Positions 32,725 through 38,860 of a stretch of 38,860 bases of DNA are shown one piece after another (the first letter of the stretch is position 1; each line of letters begins with the position of its first letter). The translations under genes and the position numbers were made by a program. The DNA comes from an uncultured Chloroflexota bacterium (GTDB lineage Bacteria; Chloroflexota; Anaerolineae; UBA4142; SHND01): assembly GCA_937870825.1 (NCBI GenBank), contig CALMZO010000111.1, forward strand, positions 1-38,860, in the 5' to 3' direction. Under the pieces are notes generated by a model that was not told the origin of the DNA, searched no databases, and saw only the letters and a program-made list of their open reading frames with translations.

Positions 32725-34063
32725 GTGTCACTCCCGTAAAATTAAATCCATCCACCACCAACGCGGGCACGCGAAAATTCATGTCGTACATGTAGTCGCG
32801 AAACAATTTTGTGTCGCGGCCAACGGCGCGCGTATTTTTTAACGCATCAATATACGAAGTGGTGAAACGCAAATTTTTCACAGGCAATGACACCTGACCG
32901 TTCTCGATAAGGAATGTTCCATCGCGCGACAGTCCCGTCATCATCACAGTGCGCGGCGCGACAACGCGCGTGTACCAAAAACGCGTTATCAAAATCCCGC
33001 GCTGCACAGATGCAATCAATTCCTCAAACGATTTGTCGCCGCCCGCGAGAAACATGTTGCGCGGCAGCGGACCTTGCACATTCGGCGCGGGCAGCGAATG
33101 TCCCGTTGACGCCACATTGTCGCGGCGCGCGGTGAACGTGTCGTACACCACATCGCGCGCAATGCCATTTTCAATGAACGTCACTTTTTGACGTGGCACG
33201 CCTTCATGGTCGAACGGCGACGGATAGCCGTCGAGCGACAAGCCGTCGTCATACAAATTCACCAGCGGACTGAACGCGAGTTCGCCGCGTTTGCCGCGCA
33301 CGAACGAACGTTCCTCTTGCACGGCAAGCGCGTTGAACGTATGCCACGCGAGATATTGCAGCATCATCGCCACACACGCAGGTTCGAGAATCACGGTGTA
33401 TTCGCCGGGCGCGAGCGCGATGGGATTTTGTGAGCGCGCCGCTTTATCAATCGCCGTGCGCGTCAGGTACTCGCCATCAAGCGCGCGCGCGTCGGGCGAC
33501 GCGGCGGACGCGAAACCCGAAGCGGTCCCCGCGTCATTCATCACCACCGTATGCAAATCCGCGTACGTGCCTTGATGAAATTGAAACGCGCCGAGCGAAT
33601 TAGCCACCGCGATTTCATACGCGTCAGTGCGGAATGCGCCTGCCGCAATCAATTTTTGCGACGCAGCTTGTTTGCACAATTTGGAAATGACTTGAGCGCG
33701 CGTTTCGGGTGAACAGTCCGCTGTGCGTTGCACGAACGCGTCCACACGCGACGCGGTTGATGGCGTCGGCAACGCGTTGTTTGGCGATTCGGGTTGTGCC
33801 TGGGCAATGGCGCGTGCTGTCGCAATCGCGCGCCCAATGCCCTCCGCCGAAATGTCGTTCGTTTCCGCGACGCCCGCGCGTTTTCCCAAAATCACGCGCA
33901 CGCGCGCCGTCGCGTTCGCTTCAAAAACGTTTTGATGAATCGTGTTGTTGGCAAAACGTGACAGCGACGAATCCACCGTGTGCAACACGATTTCCGTCTG
34001 GTCGGCTTTGGAAAGCGCGAGCGACGATTCCGCGAGTTGTTTTAATTTTTCGTAACCCAACAT
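32720..34063 (-). CDS. TldE/PmbA-like subunit of the TldD/TldE protease
   Basis: A 447-residue protein of the TldD/PmbA family that lacks the HExxxH metal site, as expected of the TldE (PmbA) subunit. Family marks: an N-terminal domain with FEANATARVRVILGKRAGVAETND, then FEELIASVQRGILITRFWYTRVV and the C-terminal GLSRDGTFLIENGQVSLPVKNLRFT. It should form a heterodimer with the TldD product encoded just upstream on the same strand (34149-35603). Known roles of TldDE include proteolytic maturation of peptide precursors. The ATG at 34063 is preferred over GTG 34069. The stop lies inside an octamer array. Confidence 0.85.
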   Translation of the reverse strand: MLGYEKLKQLAESSLALSKADQTEIVLHTVDSSLSRFANNTIHQNVFEANATARVRVILGKRAGVAETNDISAEGIGRAIATARAIAQAQPESPNNALPTPSTASRVDAFVQRTADCSPETRAQVISKLCKQAASQKLIAAGAFRTDAYEIAVANSLGAFQFHQGTYADLHTVVMNDAGTASGFASAASPDARALDGEYLTRTAIDKAARSQNPIALAPGEYTVILEPACVAMMLQYLAWHTFNALAVQEERSFVRGKRGELAFSPLVNLYDDGLSLDGYPSPFDHEGVPRQKVTFIENGIARDVVYDTFTARRDNVASTGHSLPAPNVQGPLPRNMFLAGGDKSFEELIASVQRGILITRFWYTRVVAPRTVMMTGLSRDGTFLIENGQVSLPVKNLRFTTSYIDALKNTRAVGRDTKLFRDYMYDMNFRVPALVVDGFNFTGVTQ

Positions 34064-34070
34064 AAACACA

Positions 34071-34145
34071 AGTTAAAAGTTCAAAGCTAAAAGTATAAAG
34101 TGGGCAAATCCACTTTAGCTTTTAACTTTTGACTTTTCGCTTTCT
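34071..34145. repeat. Heptamer linker with reverse-complement partner, TldD-TldE gap
   Basis: Left array 34071-34098: four words such as AGTTAAA, AGCTAAA. Right array 34114-34141: four words such as TTTAGCT, TTTAACT, which are the reverse complements. The array pair fills most of the 79-nt gap; it can form a long AT-rich hairpin. Confidence 0.85.
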
Positions 34146-34148
34146 CAT

Positions 34149-35603
34149 TTAGCTTCGGGAGAATACTTTGACATTGCGAAAGCGCGCGGGACTCGCGCCG
34201 TGTCCGGTGCGAATTGTTTGCGGCGGTTGACCTTTGCCGCAGCGCGGGGTGCCCCACACAATCCATTCGCTTTCATCACAGATCGCGTCACACGAACGCC
34301 AAAAGTTTGGCGTGACGCCGGTGTAGATGGGATTTTTCAACAAGCGCGTTTTCTTGCCGCCCTTGATTTCCCACGCGAGTTCGGTGCCAAATTGAAAATT
34401 CAATCGTTTGTCGTCAATGCTCCACGAACGGTTCGTGTCGAAATAAATTCCGTCGTCCGTGTCGGCAATCAAATTGTCGAGTTTCCATGTGCCGGGCAGC
34501 AGATTGACATTCGTCATGCGAATCAACGGCGTGCGATTCCAATTTTCCGCGCGCATCGTGCCATTCGAGCGTCCGAGATTCAATTCCGTCGCGAGTTCGC
34601 GATTCGTCATGTAACCGATGAAACGTCCATCGCGCACAATTTCCGCGCGCTGCGCGGGAACGCCTTCGTCATCATAACCGAACGTGCCGAGCCCACCGGG
34701 AATTGTGCCGTCGGCGGTGATGTTGACGATTTCAGAACCGTACTGCAACGTGTTTAATTTGTCGAGCGTGAGAAACGACGTTCCCGCGAACGATGCTTCT
34801 TGTTTCAACACGCGGTCGAGTTCAATCGGATGTCCGCACGATTCGTGAATTTGCAGCGCGACTTGATTGCCGCTCAAAATGATTGTTGTCGCGTCGAGCG
34901 CGGGACACGCGTCGGCAGTGAGTAACATGATTGCTTCTTCGGCAATGCGCGGCGCGTTTTCGACGAGCTGTTGCTCCAAGACAAATTCAAAACCGCGCGT
35001 CTGTTGATGCCGACCCCACGGGTACGTGCGCGTTTGCACTTCGCCGCGTTCGTCCGTCGCGAGCGCTTGAATCTCGCATCCGCTTTCGACAATTTCTTGT
35101 TGAATGTACGCGCCTTCGCTCGACGAAAATGTTTTTTCTTCGCGCACAAAAACCAATTCCGCTGTCGTGACCAAATGCGCGCCGTTCCTTTTCACGCGCC
35201 GCATCGCTTCGTCCGCTTTCAACAGCAGATTGATTTTGTCGGACATTGAAATCATGAACGGGTCCATTTTGTACTCGGAGCGATACGTTCCTTTGTTCGC
35301 TTCCGGCGCGCCCAGGTTCACACTGCGCGTTTTCGTCAGCGCACTCGCGCGCGCAATTTGCAGCGCGCGATTGACCACCACATCAACGTCCGCATAGTCA
35401 TCACGCGACGACGCTGCGAAACCCCACGCGCCGTCGGCAATCACGCGTACGCCGTACCCTTGCGATTCGTTCTGCGTCAGTTCTTGCACGCGTCCGTTTT
35501 TCACCGCGATGGTTTGCATCGTTCGATTGACGACGCGCACATCGCAATACGTCGCGCCGCGCATCTGCGCCATGTTGAGAATTCGGGCGGATAAATCTTT
35601 CAT
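34149..35603 (-). CDS. tldD: TldD metallopeptidase
   Basis: A 484-residue metal-dependent peptidase. The HExxxH zinc site is HESCGH (His253, Glu254, His258) with the following Glu261 in IELDR. It also has the family segments NGRVQELTQNESQGYGVRVIADGAWGFA near the N terminus and YGSEIVNITADGTIPGGLGTFGYDDEG after the active site. The start is ATG 35603, giving MKDLSARIL; the open frame runs to 35645, but its first 14 codons come from a heptamer array. It acts with the TldE gene that follows. Operon context: DUF885 upstream, TldE downstream. Substrate unknown. Confidence 0.92.
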   Translation of the reverse strand: MKDLSARILNMAQMRGATYCDVRVVNRTMQTIAVKNGRVQELTQNESQGYGVRVIADGAWGFAASSRDDYADVDVVVNRALQIARASALTKTRSVNLGAPEANKGTYRSEYKMDPFMISMSDKINLLLKADEAMRRVKRNGAHLVTTAELVFVREEKTFSSSEGAYIQQEIVESGCEIQALATDERGEVQTRTYPWGRHQQTRGFEFVLEQQLVENAPRIAEEAIMLLTADACPALDATTIILSGNQVALQIHESCGHPIELDRVLKQEASFAGTSFLTLDKLNTLQYGSEIVNITADGTIPGGLGTFGYDDEGVPAQRAEIVRDGRFIGYMTNRELATELNLGRSNGTMRAENWNRTPLIRMTNVNLLPGTWKLDNLIADTDDGIYFDTNRSWSIDDKRLNFQFGTELAWEIKGGKKTRLLKNPIYTGVTPNFWRSCDAICDESEWIVWGTPRCGKGQPPQTIRTGHGASPARFRNVKVFSRS

Positions 35604-35606
35604 GCT

Positions 35607-35671
35607 GCAAGTAGCAAGTAGTATGTAGCACGTAGTAAGTAACAATCCCCTACTACCTGCTACCTGCTACC
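35607..35671. repeat. Heptamer linker with reverse-complement partner, DUF885-TldD gap
   Basis: Left array 35607-35641: five words such as GCAAGTA, GCACGTA. Right array 35651-35671: three words TACTACC, TGCTACC, TGCTACC. The right array encodes the last codons (VAGSR and stop, from 35667 down) of the DUF885 protein. Confidence 0.85.
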
Positions 35672-37341
35672 TTGGTCTCCATTTCCTTTTCCACCAACAC
35701 AAACGGAATCGTTCCCGAATCCAAAAGTGTATCGTGAAATTTTTTCAATCTCATGTGTTTAAATTTTTTTCTTAGGCGTTCGACTTCGAGTTCGCCGATG
35801 AGGTAACTCATGGGCTGCCCGGGTTCGGCAATGTAACGGCGCGTTTCCGCGCGCGCCGCCGCGTGTGAGAGTCCCACTTTGTCCACGAGAAAACGCGCGG
35901 CGTCGTCCATCCCCAGCTCGTAACAATGCATCCCAATTTCGGTAATCACGCGCGCGGCGCGCCACAAACGGTCCTGCAGTTGAAACAATCGCACACGCGG
36001 GTCGGCATAATAACCCGCTTGATTCATCAACTCTTCGCAATACAATGCCCAACCTTCCGCGAAAATCGAGGACGAAAAATGTTTGCGCCAACGCGAGCCG
36101 ACATGATTCGCGCGCACGAGTTGCACATGATGTCCCGGGTACGCTTCGTGCGCGGCGGTGACGGGATACAAATAGTTGCAGTGCGCTTCGAGTTGCTCGA
36201 TTTGCTGCGCGCGCGGCGCGGACGTATCAATCGGCGTAACCCAAAATTGACCGCGCTGATTTTCTTCAAAGGGACCCGGCGCGATGTACGCGGCGAAACT
36301 ATTCAGCGCGCGGTCAAACGGCGGCGTCTCGACCACTTCACAGTCTTCATCGGGCAATGTGACCAAATCGCGTTCGCGCACAAATTCGCGCAAGCGCTTT
36401 ACTTCATGGCGATAGGCGAACAATAAACGATGGCGCGCGGGAAATTCTGTTCGCGCTATGGTTGCAAGCTCGCGCCACGTTTTGCTTTTATCAATCCGTT
36501 TTGCCCATGCCGCAAGTTCGCGTTCCGTTTCGTGAAACACGCGCTCGCCCATCGTCACCACTTGCGCGATGGTGTACGGCAGCATGTGTTCGTATTTCAA
36601 AATGGTCGCGTACTGTTTTGCGCCGATGCCGAGTTTGCCCGTCGAGGTCAACATCAACTCGTCCTGCAAGTACGTCAAAAATCCGCGCAATGCCGAGCGC
36701 GCATTCTTTGCGGCGCGATGCAGCGACGGCGGCGGTTTCATGTGCTGCGCGATTTGGGGGATCAGCGTTTCGCAAAATTCCAGCGCGCCTTGCGTTTCCT
36801 CGATGCCGATTTCGGTGAGGATGTGCGGCGGATTTTTTAGATTCTCGCGCGCGGACGAAAGCAGTTCCGGAACCTGTTCCAAACGCGCAGAGAGCGTTTG
36901 GACGCGCTCGGCAAGCGGCGCAAAATCGCGCGAGGCGACGAGGAAAATGGAAAAGAACGGGTCGGCGACATAGTACGACGGGTCCGTCTCCCAATCGCGC
37001 GTGTCTTGCAAAAACCACAATTCGATTTCGATGTCGTTCTGAATCAAGGCGAGGTCCGTCGTCGCACCATTCAACAACGCGCTCTTTTCCAACGCGCGAA
37101 ATTTTTTGCGAAAGGTTTTCAATTCCGCGATGCGCGCTTGAATTGCGCGCTGTGACATGTCGTCAAGCAAGTGGTCATATTCGTGAATGCCCAAATCCGT
37201 CGCGGAGGTCGGCGAGGCGCGATACGAGGATTCAAAGTATGCAGTTGCGAGACGTTCAAAATGTTCGCCCTCATCCACCTGCGGACGAACGCCGAACGCC
37301 GAACGACCCAATGGTTTCTTTCGCCCTTCGTCTTTGGTCAT
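35653..37341 (-). CDS. DUF885 metallopeptidase-like protein
   Basis: A 562-residue protein of the DUF885 family. Its core carries a gluzincin-like site HEAYPGHH (398-405) and a second conserved EGWALYCEELMNQAG (429-443). DUF885 members are thought to be zinc metallopeptidases with a mostly helical fold; the substrate is unknown. ATGA overlap with the thioesterase stop (37338-37341) argues for translational coupling at ATG 37341. However, the first 20 or so residues (MTKDEGRKKPLGRSAFGVRP) and the last residues are encoded by word arrays and are not part of the conserved domain. GTG at 37278 is an alternative start. Confidence 0.85.
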   Translation of the reverse strand: MTKDEGRKKPLGRSAFGVRPQVDEGEHFERLATAYFESSYRASPTSATDLGIHEYDHLLDDMSQRAIQARIAELKTFRKKFRALEKSALLNGATTDLALIQNDIEIELWFLQDTRDWETDPSYYVADPFFSIFLVASRDFAPLAERVQTLSARLEQVPELLSSARENLKNPPHILTEIGIEETQGALEFCETLIPQIAQHMKPPPSLHRAAKNARSALRGFLTYLQDELMLTSTGKLGIGAKQYATILKYEHMLPYTIAQVVTMGERVFHETERELAAWAKRIDKSKTWRELATIARTEFPARHRLLFAYRHEVKRLREFVRERDLVTLPDEDCEVVETPPFDRALNSFAAYIAPGPFEENQRGQFWVTPIDTSAPRAQQIEQLEAHCNYLYPVTAAHEAYPGHHVQLVRANHVGSRWRKHFSSSIFAEGWALYCEELMNQAGYYADPRVRLFQLQDRLWRAARVITEIGMHCYELGMDDAARFLVDKVGLSHAAARAETRRYIAEPGQPMSYLIGELEVERLRKKFKHMRLKKFHDTLLDSGTIPFVLVEKEMETKVAGSR

Positions 37342-37354
37342 TGGTTCGTCCGTC
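37284..37354. repeat. Heptamer linker running through the thioesterase-DUF885 junction
   Basis: Left part 37284-37304: three words GACGAAC, GCCGAAC, GCCGAAC. Right part about 37320-37354: five words such as TTCGCCC, TTCGTCT, which resemble the reverse complement. It encodes the C terminus of the thioesterase and the N terminus of the DUF885 protein in frame. Confidence 0.6.
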
Positions 37355-37742
37355 TCCCCTTGTCGCTCATTCGTTGAGCAAAGCGCGTAACATCCACCAC
37401 AAAGCGCACATGCGTACCTTCGCCAATTTTTTCCACATCATCCCACGCTTCGACGTTGAAAAATAATTTTCGTCCTTCGACGCGCGTCAATTCCGCGCGG
37501 GCGCGCGCATTCATTCCAACAGGCGTCGCGGCGAGATGTTTGACGTTCACTTCAATGCCGACTGTTGTTTGTCCTTCAGGCAAAACATTTTTCGTCGCGT
37601 TGAACGCGGCGTTCTCCATCAGCGCAATCATCGCGGGCGTCGCAAATCCCGCGACCATTCCACTGCCCCAACGCGCGGCGGTGTTTTCGGTGGTGACGAG
37701 TTCTGATGACTCGCCGATGACGCCAACGACAAGCTCGTTCAT
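37338..37742 (-). CDS. FlK-like hotdog thioesterase
   Basis: A 134-residue hotdog-fold thioesterase. The fluoroacetyl-CoA thioesterase catalytic set can be read as Thr35 (in GFATPAMI), Glu43 (in LMENAAF) and His69 (in VNVKHLAATPVGM). Family members hydrolyse small acyl-CoA thioesters. The start is ATG 37742, preceded by an AG-rich stretch; the open frame extends to 37796, but that part comes from an older small gene. The last residues (MSDKGRRTNQ) lie in a heptamer array. It overlaps the DUF885 start by 4 nt. Confidence 0.8.
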   Translation of the reverse strand: MNELVVGVIGESSELVTTENTAARWGSGMVAGFATPAMIALMENAAFNATKNVLPEGQTTVGIEVNVKHLAATPVGMNARARAELTRVEGRKLFFNVEAWDDVEKIGEGTHVRFVVDVTRFAQRMSDKGRRTNQ

Positions 37743-37965
37743 GTGTTTTCTGGAATTGCCAAATTCGCATAGGCTTATACTGAGCAAGAATCTCACGGAT
37801 GAGCAGCACGAGCTCTGTGGGAACTTGTATCAGAGTTCATTCTTTTTCTTGGAACGGTTTTTCATCTTCCTCGGTTTGATCTTCTTCGGTTTGATTTTCG
37901 TAATGCGCAAGAGCGCGACGTACGCGTTTTTCATCCAATCCCGTTGGGAATTGATCCTTTTTCAC
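37742..37965 (-). pseudogene. Broken antitoxin-like small gene
   Basis: From GTG 37965 a 42-residue acidic frame reads KKDQFPTGLDEKRVRRALAH and continues YENQTEEDQTEEDEKPFQEKE, then hits TGA (37837-37839). Read-through in the same frame gives TLIQVPTELVLLIREILAQY up to the thioesterase start. From memory, small proteins of the cyanobacteria/Chloroflexi antitoxin-like type join these two segments in one chain of about 65-70 residues. Here the stop interrupts the chain, and the usual C-terminal stop is also lost, as the frame runs on into the thioesterase gene. No clear ribosome site or toxin partner is next to it. It may be a decayed gene, or the first half alone may be translated. Confidence 0.45.
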
Positions 37966-38004
37966 GTTTATTTCTTTCGCCGCCGAAGAAAAGCAGTCAA
38001 TTCG

Positions 38005-38523
38005 TTATTTTGTCATGTGACGGTTCAGCTTTGCAATTGCTTGTGAAATGACTGGTGTCGTCGGTGGCGGCTCAAACAGCGAAAACCACTTGACCTCATC
38101 AATGATATCCGCCGCGCGTGGTTCTCCTGAAACGATTTTACATGCAAAGATAAGCGTAACGATTTGAGTGTCAAAGAACATATCATCAAATGCGCCGATT
38201 AACTCCTGTACAGCAACTTCGATGTCCATCTCGCGTTTGCACTCACGGACAAGAGTTTCTTCCAAGTGATCACCTACATTAAGAAATCCGCCCGGAATAT
38301 CCCACAGCCCACTGTATGGTTCTGCTAATCGCCGTCCCAGTAACACTTCTACACGCGCCCCGTTTCCACGGATAATCAATGCATCAACACATGGTTTTGG
38401 GTTCTGCCAAAGAATGAATCCGCAGTTTGTACAAACCGGATGGTGTACATCAGAGTATTGAAATGCACGCCATTCAAGTCGTCCCGCACAGCGAGGGCAG
38501 TATCGTAGGTCAGAGAACGCCAT
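38005..38523 (-). CDS. Nudix hydrolase with N-terminal zinc ribbon
   Basis: A 172-residue protein. Residues 9-34 form a zinc ribbon (Cys9, Cys12, Cys31, Cys34). The Nudix domain follows with the box at about 78-101, GGFLNVGDHLEETL then VRECKREMD. The key RE/RE acidic residues are present, but the first Glu of the box is Asn and the terminal EEtG is REMD. The zinc-ribbon Nudix group includes NADH pyrophosphatase-like and ADP-ribose enzymes; the substrate cannot be assigned. The ATG at 38523 is chosen for GGAG 7 nt upstream; an earlier in-frame start at 38595 is inside the ftsH terminator. Confidence 0.88.
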   Translation of the reverse strand: MAFSDLRYCPRCAGRLEWRAFQYSDVHHPVCTNCGFILWQNPKPCVDALIIRGNGARVEVLLGRRLAEPYSGLWDIPGGFLNVGDHLEETLVRECKREMDIEVAVQELIGAFDDMFFDTQIVTLIFACKIVSGEPRAADIIDEVKWFSLFEPPPTTPVISQAIAKLNRHMTK

Positions 38524-38554
38524 TCCAAGTCTCCTTTTGCGTTGCTCATACAAA

Positions 38555-38587
38555 AATAGCCGAGCTGCGAAATGCGGCTCGGCTATT
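38555..38587 (-). terminator. Intrinsic terminator of ftsH
   Basis: Stem AATAGCCGAG (38555-38564) with CTCGGCTATT (38578-38587). On the minus strand a T run (complement of the A run at 38552-38556) follows. It lies just after the ftsH stop. Confidence 0.8.
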
Positions 38588-38611
38588 CTACTCACAATTT
38601 ATTTTCTTGCA

Positions 38612-38860
38612 TTATGCAGGCGACGGCGCAAGTGGAGGCAATGTGCCGCGTTCTTGCGACGACGGCGATTCTTGTTTTTGCTGTGGTGTCTGTACGCTTC
38701 CGCCGGTGGAAAGTGGGATGTAGCGCGGGCGCTCAAATTTCGGCGCGTCCGCGAACATGGCTTCAAATTCTGCGGCGTCCACTGTTTCCACTTTAATCAA
38801 GCGGTCGGACAGCTCCTCCAACTTGTGGCGATATTTCGTGAGAATGTCCGCTGCGCGTTG
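38612..38860 (-). CDS. ftsH: C-terminal end of FtsH (partial, runs off the window)
   Basis: The last 82 residues of a protein that continues beyond the right edge, in frame from base 38860: QRAADILTKYRHKLEELSDR then LIKVETVDAAEFEAMFADAP. This matches the C terminus of the membrane-bound AAA+ zinc protease FtsH: a helical segment, then 'L-ETVD--EFEA'. It is followed by a Pro/Gln/Ser-rich tail ending PLAPSPA. The catalytic HEAGH site and AAA module lie outside the window. A terminator follows directly. Confidence 0.82.
   Translation of the reverse strand, partial: QRAADILTKYRHKLEELSDRLIKVETVDAAEFEAMFADAPKFERPRYIPLSTGGSVQTPQQKQESPSSQERGTLPPLAPSPA

Noticed and set aside
34071..34145. Regular short repeats that could suggest a CRISPR array
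   Set aside because: Units are 7 bases, contiguous and degenerate, without spacers, and half are reverse complements; no cas gene is present.
35604..35645. Longer N terminus of TldD (MLLTTCYILLATC)
   Set aside because: It is encoded by the heptamer array and looks like an artificial signal peptide; TldD proteins start near MKDLSARIL.
1..38860. tRNA and rRNA genes
   Set aside because: No T-loop-like GGTTCRANTCC with a matching acceptor stem and no rRNA-like conserved segment was seen on either strand.

Overview
The window looks like chromosomal DNA of a GC-rich bacterium, most plausibly a member of the Chloroflexota (Anaerolineae-like). The pointers are a mevalonate-pathway decarboxylase, a double-length eukaryote-type phosphofructokinase, DUF58/TgpA, PD40 and DUF5666 proteins, and many low-complexity intergenic repeats. 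The lineage is inferred from gene content; no rRNA or tRNA gene was found and there is no CRISPR array.

Layout. 1-55: possible tail of an IS630-type transposase. 138-1136 (-): mevalonate (di)phosphate decarboxylase, divergent from a translationally coupled DUF58-TgpA pair (1269-4939, +), which converges on a CBM9-domain membrane protein (4926-5969, -). 6179-7968: a repeat, a strong promoter, a roughly 390-nt structured leader with an internal terminator, and four small unknown genes, two of them paralogues. 7943-10037 (-): histidine kinase and response regulator, divergent from an MacA/MacB-type exporter operon (10181-14813, +) that also holds a small membrane protein and a DUF5666 protein; a matching 11-bp box sits at both divergent promoters. 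14884-16281: PD40 beta-propeller lipid/secreted-type protein. 16394-20928 (+): NagA, an SIS-domain sugar isomerase/deaminase and a tandem phosphofructokinase, giving a route from amino-sugar phosphates into glycolysis. 21046-22266 (-): Gfo/Idh/MocA oxidoreductase. 22367-23080 (+): FkbM methyltransferase. 23201-27794 (+): thiolase, fused hydratase/3-hydroxyacyl-CoA dehydrogenase and acyl-CoA dehydrogenase, a near-complete beta-oxidation set. 27961-30112 (+): two unknown exported proteins with base composition unlike the rest. 30267-38860 (-): GT2 glycosyltransferase, MOSC protein, methyltransferase, TldE, TldD, DUF885 metallopeptidase-like protein, FlK-like thioesterase, a broken antitoxin-like gene, a Nudix hydrolase and the 3' end of ftsH.

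The most unusual signal is non-coding. About ten gene-to-gene junctions, nearly all between co-oriented genes, carry short arrays of degenerate 7- or 8-base words. Each junction uses its own word, often followed by an array of the reverse complement, and some arrays run into the start or stop codons of the flanking genes. Two further junctions carry perfect 26-bp inverted repeats with the same 11-nt distance to the next start codon.
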